Below are positions 47,211 through 55,541 of a stretch of DNA of 64,000 nucleotides, piece by piece. Source of the DNA: Amycolatopsis sp. QT-25 (GTDB lineage Bacteria > Actinomycetota > Actinomycetes > Mycobacteriales > Pseudonocardiaceae); the NCBI RefSeq assembly GCF_029369745.1, contig NZ_CP120210.1, forward strand, positions 7,254,001-7,318,000, read 5' to 3'. How positions within the stretch are numbered: the stretch's first letter is position 1; every line of letters begins with the position of its first letter. Position numbers and translations under genes: made by a program. A model generated the notes under the pieces. It was not told the DNA's origin and did no database searches. It saw nothing but the letters and a program-made list of their open reading frames with translations.

Positions 47211-48612
47211 TGTCATGACAACCGTGTAAGCCGCGGATGGACCAAGATCGGGTCGTCCGACGCGACCCAGAAAGGCTCCATCTGTGACCGAGAACACATC
47301 TTCTGATCGGGCTGCGGGTCCCGCGGCCGGCGAGGCACTCGCCCGCGTGTTGCCGCCGGACACGCTTGATGCGTTGGTGAAAGACGCGTATGCGAATGGC
47401 GGGGCGCTGGGTGCGCAAGAGTTGCTGAACGAGATGACCAAGGCGGTGCTCGAGCGGGCGCTGGACGCCGAAATGACCCATCATCTCGGGTATGAGAAAG
47501 GAGATCCTGCCGGGAACGGTTCCGGGAATTCCCGGAACGGCAGGTCCCCGAAAACCGTGTCCACCACCAATGGGCCGGTCGAGCTGGCTGTGCCGCGCGA
47601 CCGGAACGGCTCGCTCGAACCCGCGATCGTGCCGAAACGTGCACGCAGGCTGGGTAACATCGACGAGGCGATCCTGTCGCTGTATTCGCGTGGCATGACC
47701 ACCCGGGACATCGAATCCCATTTACGGGAAGTGTGGCGTGAACGTGTCACGGGAACTGATCTCCAACGCCACCGAAGTGGTGACCGACGAGATCGCGCTG
47801 TGGCAAACCCGGCCCCTGGAGGAGATGTACCCGATCCTCTATGTCGACGGCCTGCGGCTGCGGATCAAGGACAAGGGCGTGGTCACCTCCAAGGTCGCCT
47901 ACCTGGCCATCGGCGTGGACATGGAAGGCCGTAAACACGCCCTTGGGCTCTGGATCGCCGATACTGAAGCGGCGAAGTTCTGGGCGAAGGTCGTCACCGA
48001 CCTGCGTAACCGTGGCGTGAAAGACATCCTGATCGCCTGCTGCGACGGCCTGACCGGGCTGCCCGACGCGATCCGCGGCGCGTTTCCCGACACCGTGGTT
48101 CAAACCTGCGTCGTGCACGTGATCCGCAACGCCATGCGGTTCATTTCCTATAGCGACCGGAAGAAAGTCGCCGCCGCCATGCGAGACATCTACACCGCAC
48201 CGACACTCGAAGCAGCCGAGATCGCGCTCACACAGTTCGACAAAGACTTCGGCACGCAATACCCCGCCGCGATCCAGGTCTGGCGGCACGCCTGGAACGA
48301 CTTCACCCCATTCCTCAACTATCCACCCGATCTCCGCAGGATCGTCTACACGACAAACCTGATCGAGAACATCAACTTCCAGCTCCGGAAAATCACCAAG
48401 AACCGCGGCCATTTCGACAGTGACACCGCCGCAACAAAACTGCTCTACCTTGGACTCCGCAACATCACCAGCAACCGAGGCGGACCATCAGGAGCCGGAA
48501 CCCGAGGCTGGAAACAAGCCCTCAACACCCTCGCCGCACTCTTCCCAGACCGCCTACCACTCCACTAAAATAACGAACGAAATCGTCGGTGGCTTACACG
48601 GAAATCATGACA
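47211..48612. mobile_element. IS256-family element
   Basis: Inverted repeats of 22 bp with three mismatches: TGTCATGACAACCGTGTAAGCC (47211-47232, last 20 nt shown by TCATGACAACCGTGTAAGCC) and the related complement at 48591-48612. No 8-bp target duplication is visible in the flanks, which belong to two unrelated genes. It contains one frameshifted transposase. Confidence 0.8.
47284..48568 (+). pseudogene. IS256-family mutator-type transposase, frameshifted
   Basis: The N-terminal part (LPPDTLDALVKDAY, EMTHHLGYEKGDPAGNGSGN, MTTRDIESHLREV) is in one frame. The catalytic part (VNVSRELISNATEVVTDEIA, YPILYVDGLRLRIKDKG with the first Asp, LIACCDGLTGLPDAI with the second, YTTNLIENINFQLRKITKNR with the Glu) is in another. 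The frames cross near 47735, where an indel altered the expected EVYGVNVS. Composite length of about 428 aa is normal. Probably inactive. Confidence 0.85.
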
Positions 48613-49142
48613 GAGTCGCACGAGCGCGTTCTCCGGCGGGTCGAGATAGAGCCCGACGACATCACGGACCTTGCCCACGAACAACGGGTCTTTGCTGATC
48701 TTGAACGTATCGACCTTGTGCGGCTTGAGACCGAACGCCGCCAGATCCTCGACACGGCGGACTGCGACAGCCCGGTCGCCGCCGCCAGCGACCGAGTCGA
48801 CCACTGCGTCGCGTCCTTCGGCGTGCTCTCCAGGGTGGTCACCACCGCCAGCTCGACCTGCTCGTCGGTCACCGTGCGCGGACGTCCCGGCCGGGGTTCC
48901 TCGGTCAGCCCGTCCAGACGATCACGCAGAAACCTCGCCCGCCACGTTCCTACCGTGTTCCGGCTGATCTCCAACCGTTGCGCCACAACGGTATTGGACT
49001 CACCCTCGGCACAGGCGAGCACGATCCGCGCCCGCAAAGCCAGACCCTGAGCGGTGATCCGCCGACGCGACCACCCCTCCAGAACCCGCCGCTCCTCATC
49101 AGACAACACCAGCGACACCAGCTTCGAACTCGGCACCCCCAC
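48613..49142 (-). pseudogene. IS630-family transposase, N-terminal half, frameshifted
   Basis: LVLSDEERRVLEGWSRRR, then CAEGESNTVVAQRLEISRNT and the linker RLDGLTEEPRPGRP are the DNA-binding half of an IS630 transposase. After ATGLSQSAVSRIWR the frame shifts (near 48750), and LKPHKVDTFKISKDPLFVGK with the first catalytic Asp (VGLYLDPPENALV) lies in the other frame. The gene is cut at the IS256 border (48612). Confidence 0.8.
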
Positions 49143-49179
49143 GCCCTACGGTGCCCAAAAATTAACGACTCAGGACACT

Positions 49180-49786
49180 AGCCTCACGCGAACAAGATCG
49201 AGTACCGGCAGCGCGTTGCTCCGCTGCTGCGCCCTCGGCACTCACTCACCAGTCCTGAGCCACAGCGCATCCGATCACCTGATTGGCCCAGCTCGGGAGT
49301 AGTCGGTTGAGTATGGCGGTGACGTTCGTGCGGATGCCTGCGGCAGCCTCCGATAGGTGCCTCAGGTCCGATGGCGATCTCCGATTGGGCTCCGTTGCTC
49401 ACGGAGCACACGATACGTCGCGACACTGCCCGACACTAACGACGGCGAGAAACGCCGCCCGACCTGCACAGATCAACCTTGGGTGGCACTATACAACACT
49501 CGTTGACACGGCAAACCCGGGGATTAAAAGCCCACGGGTTCGATCGCGGTGATCTTAAACGGCACACAAATACAGGGCTTCTACCTGCGGTTTCGCTGAC
49601 CCCAAGATCATGTTTGCGACCGCTAACGTGCGTTCTGGGCTCCGTTCTGTCTCCGTTCTTCCTGCTGTGCTCAAGCGGGTCGGCGACACGGGTTGACCTG
49701 GGGTTTTGCCTCGTTCGCGCGGGGGTTCGGTTGCTGGCATTAACTCTGACCGAACGGGACAAAGGCAGGCGTGTGGAGGTCGGTGG
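49180..49786. other. No gene seen
   Basis: About 600 bp without a recognisable gene on either strand. The end holds GGAGGT (49775-49780), the ribosome site of the following pseudogene. Confidence 0.4.
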
Positions 49787-50825
49787 GTGGATACGAATGT
49801 TGTACCGCTGGACGAGCGCATTCTGCGGTCCGTTCTGAATCACGTAGTCGCGAATGGTAATGCGGCGGAGACGAGCTACCTCGAAGCCAAGAGCACTGTG
49901 GACATCGCCTGGAAGCCGGGGCTGGTGGAGGTCGCCAAGTTTCTCCTGGGCTCCGCGAACCGGCTGCTCGAGAGGCGGCGCTGCACTTCAAGGGCTACTC
50001 CGTGCTGATGATCGGCGCGCAGCAAGGCGAGGCGGTCGGTGTCGCTCGGGGTACGGAGCCGCACGAGCTCGCGGACCGGCTCCGCCCCTACCTGGGTGTG
50101 GCGTTCCCCGGCTTCGAGTTCGGCCGGATCAGCGTGGACGGCGATCGGGAGGTGCTGTTCGTCATTGGCTGCCACCCGAGGACGGGCAACCGATCTATCG
50201 CTGCCACAAGGCGTACGGCGTGCTTGGAGAGGACCAGCTGGCCGATGGCGCGATCTACGTTCGCGATCACAGCAACACCACGACCGCGAACGCCGGCGAG
50301 ATCATGGCGCTCATGGAGCGGGCCCGCGGTGTCCCGCGGCCTCCGATCACCCTCGACATCAACCTCCTCGGTTCCATCAGCCGAGTGGACCGGGTCGCGG
50401 AGATCCTCGCCCGGCTGTATGACCTCGAAGAGCAGCAGTATCTCGAGTCGTCATCGAAGAAGGCGTCGCCGCTGCCCGACTACGTCCCACCGGGACTGTT
50501 CGGCGACACGGTGACGCCGACGGCCGAGGATCGGGCCGCCCGGCTGGACGTGTGGAGGCAAGCGCGCCCGGCACACATTGAGGCAGACCGTGCGCACCTG
50601 CTCGGCGTGGCCTTGGATGGTGTGGGAGTGCGCGTGGTCAGCCAGGACCGGTTCGGCGCCAGACCGGAGATCGCCCTGACTTTCCACGACTGCGAGATTG
50701 TGGACTTCGCCGAGCGCGACGATGCAGACCTTTCGCGGCTGATCGAGCCGGTCCGGGGACGCGAGACTCCACACTGGAGTGTGCTCGATCCAGTGGCTTC
50801 GCGGGTAACCCCGCGCGACTACCCG
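49787..50825 (+). pseudogene. AlbA_2-like (Schlafen-type) ATP-binding protein, two frameshifts
   Basis: GTG 49787 lies 6 nt after a perfect GGAGGT. The N-terminus (VPLDERILRSVLNHVVANGN, AETSYLEAKSTVDI, WKPGLVEVAKFLLGSANR) is the start of a Schlafen/AlbA_2 type domain. The frame shifts near 49975 (then YSVLMIGAQQGEAVGVARG, REVLFVIGCHP) and again near 50180 (then QPIYRCHKAYGVLGEDQLAD, DGAIYVRDHSNTTTANAGEI). The 3' end runs into queC antisense sequence near 50825. Relatives occur near mobile DNA and defence genes; this copy is dead. Confidence 0.6.
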
Positions 50826-51202
50826 ATGGACTGGGCACAGTGCGGATCGAACGCCGCGCGCACCGCGATGGCGACCGCCACGGCGATGTCGAGCATGATC
50901 GCGTTGCGGTTGGGCACCAGCGTGCCCGCCATAGACTCGTCGGTGTAGCGCCCGTCGGGCACCGCCACCGAGGTGTCGGTCAACGCCGAACCGGTCAGCA
51001 GTGCGCCCAGGCTCGTCAGATTGATGCTTCCATGCGGGCTCAAGAGCAGCCGTGAGAGCTCGGCGGCGTGGTCAGCTCGACGCGATGGCGTTGCCCGTAG
51101 TCGAACGAGACCAACGTCAGGCGGCAGTGGCGGGGCGGCCAGCCAGTAGGCCAGCACGGTGGAGTCCAGACCGCCGGAGGCGATGACGTCGCCGCCGTTC
51201 AC
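50826..51202 (-). pseudogene. queC-like fragment
   Basis: GTG 51202 begins a short N-terminus with the PP-loop ASGGLDSTVLAYWLA. A frameshift follows (FDYGQRHRVEL is readable in the other frame). Then SINLTSLGALLTGSALTD and MAGTLVPNRNAIMLDIA match 7-cyano-7-deazaguanine synthase. The C-terminal zinc-binding part is missing, as the sequence changes near 50826. QueC makes preQ0 for tRNA queuosine, 7-deazapurine antibiotics or DNA modification. No partner genes are visible in the window. Confidence 0.7.
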
Positions 51203-51211
51203 GCGAATAAC

Positions 51212-51439
51212 GTGCGCCTCATGCGCTCGCACGTCCCCGGCCACTTCGACGGGAACGCGATCCTGCTGCGAGCCACGCGGGTCGACCCCGAACTGCGCGC
51301 GGCACTGGGAGCGCCTTCCTGGCACCCGCGCATCGCAGGCAGCGTCGAGGCCCACGACGTGGACACCGACCACGAGGGCCCGCTGACCGAACCAGCTGCG
51401 GTCCGCGCCATCGGAACAGTGCTCGCGCACTGCCTCTGA
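51212..51439 (+). pseudogene. NRPS thioesterase-like C-terminal fragment
   Basis: 75 codons: SHVPGHFDGNAILLRATRVD, then WHPRIAGSVEAHDVDTDHEG with the His expected in the catalytic triad, and EPAAVRAIGTVLAHCL. This resembles the last part of a nonribosomal peptide synthetase thioesterase. No upstream synthetase sequence is present; the fragment begins beside the queC relic. Confidence 0.5.
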
Positions 51440-51582
51440 TCTGCAAGACCTGACGAAAGTGGGGAAATGGACACTACCTAAGTGGCTGCGGACCGGTGTC
51501 GATCGGGCGCAGCGGCGGCGGACCACCCGGACCTAGCGTGGTGATCACTTCGGGAAGGGCCCGAGCGCGAGGAGGTACACCG

Positions 51583-52497
51583 ATGGTGACGCGGCTGCAA
51601 CTGGCTGCCGGATCCGGGGACGGCCTGTACGACAGCATCATTGAGTTCGCGGCGTACTCACCGGCCTGGCTGCAGGGGCTCGGCAGCATGTTCACCAAGG
51701 TAGGGCTGCTGTTCTTCGGTGCGCTGTTCGTCGCCGTCTGGTGGCGGGCCCGGGCGACGAACGACACCACCCAGGTCACCCGGGCGCTCCTCGCGCCCGT
51801 GGTGACCGTTATCGCCTACGTGCTCAGTGAACTGCTCAAGCTGGTCGTGAACGAGGACCGGCCGTGCCGCGGCCTTCCCGAGGGCAGCACCATTCTGGAG
51901 TGCCCCGAGGTGGGTGACTGGTCATTGCCGAGCAACCACGCGACCATCGCCGCCGCGGCGGCGATGGGCCTCATCCTCGCCCGGCGCCGGGTCGCACCCC
52001 TGGTGATGGCGTTGACCCTGCTGATGGCCTTCTCCAGGGTGTTCGTCGGAGTGCACTACCCGCACGACGTGCTGCTGGGCATCGCGCTCGGCATCGGTGT
52101 CGCCTGGCCCACCGCGACCCTGCTGGTCTCGCCTGCCCACTCGATCGTGGCCCGCCTGGCCGGTGTCCCAGCGCTCGGCATCCTGCTCTTCGCCCGGGTA
52201 CCCCAAGGAGGCGTGCCCGCCCAGCGGCCGGACCGCGCCACCCCCGCCGGTCCCGCTGATGCTGCTCCGCAACGCCCGGTCGGACGGCCGCTTGGCGGCG
52301 GTGCCGCGCCTACCGAACGCATGCCGCAGGTCCCGCTCTCCGAGCGCCAGACCGTCCACATGCGCCAGCAGCGGCTGCCGCAGCAGGCACCGGGGCAGCG
52401 CCCCAGCCGCAACCAGGAGCAGGCAGGGAGACCGCCCGCGCGGGAGCCGCGCCGCGATGGCAGCAGTAGGGCGGCTCACTCCCGACCGGCGTCCTGA
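51583..52497 (+). CDS. PAP2-family membrane phosphatase
   Basis: 304 aa. The three PAP2 phosphatase motifs are present: KLVVNEDRP, SLPSNHATIAAA and SRVFVGVHYPHDVLLG. Five or six membrane helices lie in the first 210 residues. The last 90 residues are a Pro/Arg/Gln-rich cytoplasmic-type tail without hydrophobic segments, unusual for the family. It may dephosphorylate undecaprenyl diphosphate or another lipid phosphate. ATG 51583 follows GAGGAGG. The next gene begins 9 nt after its stop, so the two are an operon with the ABC transporter. Confidence 0.8.
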   Translation: MVTRLQLAAGSGDGLYDSIIEFAAYSPAWLQGLGSMFTKVGLLFFGALFVAVWWRARATNDTTQVTRALLAPVVTVIAYVLSELLKLVVNEDRPCRGLPEGSTILECPEVGDWSLPSNHATIAAAAAMGLILARRRVAPLVMALTLLMAFSRVFVGVHYPHDVLLGIALGIGVAWPTATLLVSPAHSIVARLAGVPALGILLFARVPQGGVPAQRPDRATPAGPADAAPQRPVGRPLGGGAAPTERMPQVPLSERQTVHMRQQRLPQQAPGQRPSRNQEQAGRPPAREPRRDGSSRAAHSRPAS

Positions 52498-52505
52498 GGA
52501 GCCCC

Positions 52506-52928
52506 GTGCTGCCACGAGAGGGGGACCGCGTCGTGGACCGCCTGGTCGCCGAGCTGCTGCCGGGGGAGGCAGGGTCCCTGGAACGCCAGGAACCGCTCGG
52601 CACCCCGCTGAATCCGCTGGGCCTGGTGGAAATCGCCCTGCGCGTGGAGAAGGCCTTCGGGGTCGAACTCCCCGACGAGGTCCTCGACCCGTCCCGTCCG
52701 CTGACCCTGCCCCGCTTCCGGGCCCACCTGGCATCCGCACTGAGAGAGACGAACAAGCATGATCACGCTGCGCAACCTGACCAAGCGCTACGGCGAGCGC
52801 ACCGCTGTCGACGACCTCACCTTCGACGTGGCACCGGGGAGGGTCACCGGCTTTCTCGGACCCAATGGCGCGGGCAAGTCGACCACCATGCGCATGGTGG
52901 TCGGGCTCGACGACCCCACCAGCGGTGA
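52506..52928 (+). CDS. Acyl-carrier-protein-like ORF without the carrier Ser, overlapping the ABC gene
   Basis: GTG 52506 lies just after GAGGAG at the end of the PAP2 gene. The first 80 residues have ACP-like helices: RVVDRLVAELLPGE, then PLNPLGLVEIALRVEKAFGV and ELPDEV. In a functional ACP the second helix starts with DSL carrying phosphopantetheine; here the aligned residues are NPL, so it cannot be modified at that place. The frame has no stop at the expected end and runs out of frame into the ABC gene for 170 nt, ending at 52928. The overlap suggests a lost stop or a frameshift near 52740. Confidence 0.5.
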   Translation: MLPREGDRVVDRLVAELLPGEAGSLERQEPLGTPLNPLGLVEIALRVEKAFGVELPDEVLDPSRPLTLPRFRAHLASALRETNKHDHAAQPDQALRRAHRCRRPHLRRGTGEGHRLSRTQWRGQVDHHAHGGRARRPHQR

Positions 52929-53703
52929 GGCCCTGGTGAACGGCCAGTCCTACCGCGACCTCCCCGCGCCGTTGCGCACCATCGGAGTTCTGCTCGACGC
53001 GAAGGCGGTGCACCCGCACCGCAGCGCCCGGAACCACCTGCTGGCCCAGGCTCACACCCACGGGATCCCGGCCAAACGCGTCGACGAGGTGCTGGACGTG
53101 GTCCACCTCAGCGAGGTGGCCGACCGGGTCGCGGGCAGCTACTCACTCGGCATGAGCCAGCGGCTGGGCATCGCGGGGGCCCTGCTGGGCGATCCGGGCA
53201 TCCTCATGTTCGACGAGCCGGTGAACGGCCTCGACCCTGATGGCGTCCGCTGGGTGCGCGAGCTCGTGCGCTCCCTCGCCAAGGAGGGGCGCACCGTCCT
53301 GCTGTCGAGCCACCTCATGACTGAGATGCAGTTGACCGCGGACCACCTCATCATCATCGGTCGCGGCACCCTGATCGCCGACACCTCGATGGCCGACCTC
53401 ATCGCCGAGAACTCGGCGGGTGAGGTCGCGGTCCGCACCCCGGACACCGGCGGCCTGACCGCGGTGGAGGAACGCCTGCGCGCGTGGCCATTCGACGTCC
53501 GCAGGCCCTCCCCTTACGACCTCGTGGTCCGGGGCGCCCGGCCCGAGCAGATCGGGGACTTCTGCTTCCAGCAGGGGGTCCGCGTGCACAAGCTGGAGAC
53601 GAAGGAGACCTCGTTGGAAAACGTCTACATGTCACTCACTGCGGGCGCCGCGGAGTACGCGGCACCGGTGGTCCCCGGCGGTACCGAGGAGGTGCGGGTG
53701 TGA
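52759..53703 (+). CDS. ABC-2 type exporter, ATP-binding subunit
   Basis: 314 aa. Walker A is GPNGAGKSTT, the signature is YSLGMSQRLGIAGALLG, Walker B is ILMFDEPVNGLDPDG, and the switch His is in LLSSHLMTEMQ. The C-terminal 100 residues are the regulatory extension usual in DrrA/CcmA-like drug or lipid exporters. ATG 52759 is the natural start (MITLRNLTKRYG). The stop overlaps the GTG start of the permease (GTGA). It exports an unknown substrate together with the next gene. Confidence 0.9.
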   Translation: MITLRNLTKRYGERTAVDDLTFDVAPGRVTGFLGPNGAGKSTTMRMVVGLDDPTSGEALVNGQSYRDLPAPLRTIGVLLDAKAVHPHRSARNHLLAQAHTHGIPAKRVDEVLDVVHLSEVADRVAGSYSLGMSQRLGIAGALLGDPGILMFDEPVNGLDPDGVRWVRELVRSLAKEGRTVLLSSHLMTEMQLTADHLIIIGRGTLIADTSMADLIAENSAGEVAVRTPDTGGLTAVEERLRAWPFDVRRPSPYDLVVRGARPEQIGDFCFQQGVRVHKLETKETSLENVYMSLTAGAAEYAAPVVPGGTEEVRV

Positions 53704-54488
53704 GCAGCGCGGCCGTTGCCGACCACCCGCGCGCGGGCCTGCTCGGGGCTGTCCGTTCCGAATGGACGAAACTGCGCACCGTGCCATCCACCTTCTGGGC
53801 GGCCGGAGCGGCGGTCGTCCTGGTGGTCGCGGGGATCGTGATCGCGTCGATGTCGACCCGCTCCCAACACGCCTCCGGAGCGGCGGACCCGTTCAGCAGC
53901 TCCGCCCCGTACGTCGCAGGCCAGGTCTTCGATTACCTCGTCCAGTGGGCCGCGGTGGGCCTCGCCGTGCTCATGATCACCTCTGAGTTCGGCAACGGCA
54001 GCATCCGCACGACACTGCAGTGGATCCACAGCCGCGGTCGTCTGCTCGCGGCCAAGGCCTTGGTGCTCGTCCCCGTTCTGCTTTTGCTCGGAGCCGTCCT
54101 CGGCGCGCTGTCGATCGGTGCAGCCGTGGTCGGGCTCGGCGAGTACGGCGAGGACTTCACCGCGGCGTACGCGGTCAAGGTGGTCTTCGGCATCGCGGTG
54201 TACCTGCCGATGGTGGGCTTGTTCTGCCTGGGGGTGGGCACCGCTCTCAGGAGCGCGGCGACGACGGTCTGCACCGCCTTCGTGGTCCTGCTGATCCTGC
54301 CGTCTCTGCTGCCGAGCGTGGGGCTCGGGACGGTGGGTGCCTACATGCAGGGGCACGCGGGTTCCACCCTGATGAAGGCCGTCGGAGACGACTACTACGG
54401 TCCCGGGGGTGCGGTCGTAGTCGCCCTGTGCTGGTCTGCGGTCGCCCTGGGCGCCGGGTACGCCGCGCTGCGGCGCAGGGATGCCTGA
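53700..54488 (+). CDS. ABC-2 type exporter, permease subunit
   Basis: 262 aa with six hydrophobic segments. AVRSEWTKLRTVPSTFWAAG at the N-terminus and SEFGNGSIRTTLQWIHSRGR after helix 2 are typical for ABC-2 permeases of actinobacteria. GTG 53700 overlaps the ABC stop by 4 nt, so both subunits are translated together. The substrate is unknown; the adjoining PAP2 phosphatase and ACP-like frame hint at a lipid or a secondary metabolite. Confidence 0.85.
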   Translation: MSSAAVADHPRAGLLGAVRSEWTKLRTVPSTFWAAGAAVVLVVAGIVIASMSTRSQHASGAADPFSSSAPYVAGQVFDYLVQWAAVGLAVLMITSEFGNGSIRTTLQWIHSRGRLLAAKALVLVPVLLLLGAVLGALSIGAAVVGLGEYGEDFTAAYAVKVVFGIAVYLPMVGLFCLGVGTALRSAATTVCTAFVVLLILPSLLPSVGLGTVGAYMQGHAGSTLMKAVGDDYYGPGGAVVVALCWSAVALGAGYAALRRRDA

Positions 54489-54591
54489 GGGACAGGGTGC
54501 CGAGCCGCGTGGATAGCGAGGGCTGTGTGCAAAGTCCGATCCGTACGCTGCACACGAACGAGGTGTTCGCTGGTCAAACAACCAGCCCCCT

Positions 54592-55011
54592 GTGGGCGTA
54601 TCAGAAACGGCGGCCAGCGCCGCGGTGGTCGTTCCAAGCCGCGAAGCCGAGGACCGCCCCGTCACGCGCATCTACGTCCGGCGGCACGGCGGCGCAGATT
54701 CGATAGCGGGAAGAGTTCTACCGTCACCTGAGCAGATGCCTGAGTATCGGGCACACGACTACGACACGCTCAAGTTGCAAGAGCACCACTGGCTAGGGGC
54801 AGACGGACTTCCGTCGCGCCACCGCACGGAGATCATGATTCGGACGCGTGTCGACGGGCTGTCGGGATATCAGTACCGCATCGATACTCCCCATGCTCGC
54901 GTTAGAGCAGTTCGCGGCGGAGAAGCCGGAGTCCTTCACCAGTTGGGACCAGGTATCTGGGCAGTAGATCTCAAATTTCCCCATGCACTGAAGGCTGGGG
55001 AGGAGTGGTGA
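54592..55011 (+). pseudogene. Hypothetical protein, probably truncated
   Basis: Coding-like from about 54730 (MPEYRAHDYDTLKLQEHHWL, MIRTRVDGLSGYQYRIDTPH, GIWAVDLKFPHALKAGEEW). This resembles the C-terminal sensor-like part of some actinobacterial helix-turn-helix proteins, which normally continue about 60 residues further. Here it stops at 55009-55011, and no DNA-binding part precedes it. It is probably a fragment cut at both ends. Confidence 0.35.
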
Positions 55012-55247
55012 GCCTACTGGCACTGCACTATTCGGCTTGGTCGCAGTAATTGATCCGAAGGTGGGTCACTGAGGGCAGATTACCCGAATCTTGGCCTCAG
55101 CATCGGCCAGCTGAGCAATCGGTCACTTTTTGTAGTCCGGTGATGCCATGCAGCTATCCTTGGTTCTTATTCTACAGCACTTCGTGCACCGTCAGCTTGA
55201 TTTGAAAACCTTAACCTTGGCCACGAAAATATGGATCCCGTAGTTAA
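55012..55247. other. No gene seen
   Basis: Less GC-rich than the surroundings, with no coding frame. It separates the hypothetical fragment from the terminator of the 51-aa gene. Confidence 0.4.
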
Positions 55248-55281
55248 GAATGCTGGTGGCGCGTATGCGCCACCAGCATTC
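55248..55281 (-). terminator. Terminator of the 51-aa gene
   Basis: Perfect 15-bp arms GAATGCTGGTGGCGC (55248-55262) and complement (55267-55281) with a 4-nt loop, starting 3 bp beyond the minus-strand stop codon. Confidence 0.85.
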
Positions 55282-55283
55282 AG

Positions 55284-55439
55284 TTACTTCTCGTCACGGA
55301 CACCCTTGTGTGGCTTCGGGCTACCGTTCAGGATGCGTCCTGTCTTGGTGTCCCGCTTGAACCAGGTGCCGCCGCGCTGGAACTCACTGCGCTGCTTGAC
55401 GGCACCCTTGCGGTGGCCGCGGCCAGTGTTCTTGGCCAT
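55284..55439 (-). CDS. 51-aa basic small protein
   Basis: A short gene with all the marks of a real one. ATG 55439 lies 4 nt after GGAGGTGATC, which is a nearly full complement of the 16S rRNA tail. The stop TAA (55284-55286) is followed by a strong terminator. The protein is Lys/Arg-rich and Gly-rich (MAKNTGRGHRKGAVKQRSEF, then QRGGTWFKRDTKTGRILNGS) and might bind nucleic acid. I recall similar short proteins in actinomycetes but know no function. Confidence 0.7.
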   Translation of the reverse strand: MAKNTGRGHRKGAVKQRSEFQRGGTWFKRDTKTGRILNGSPKPHKGVRDEK

Positions 55440-55541
55440 GTTGATCACCTCCGTTTCAAGAGCTACAAGCTTCGGCTCGAGCCAGGCTGCGCTCTCACTA
55501 TGTAGTCGAGACAGGCCGTAATGGAGTTAGTCTCCAACGGT

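Noticed and set aside
49510..49560. GGGTTCGATCG resembling a tRNA T-loop
   Set aside because: No matching acceptor, D or anticodon arm can be built around it.
52759..53106. Antisense frame reaching from the ABC gene back into PAP2 (51922-53106)
   Set aside because: No family features; both plus-strand genes are well supported.
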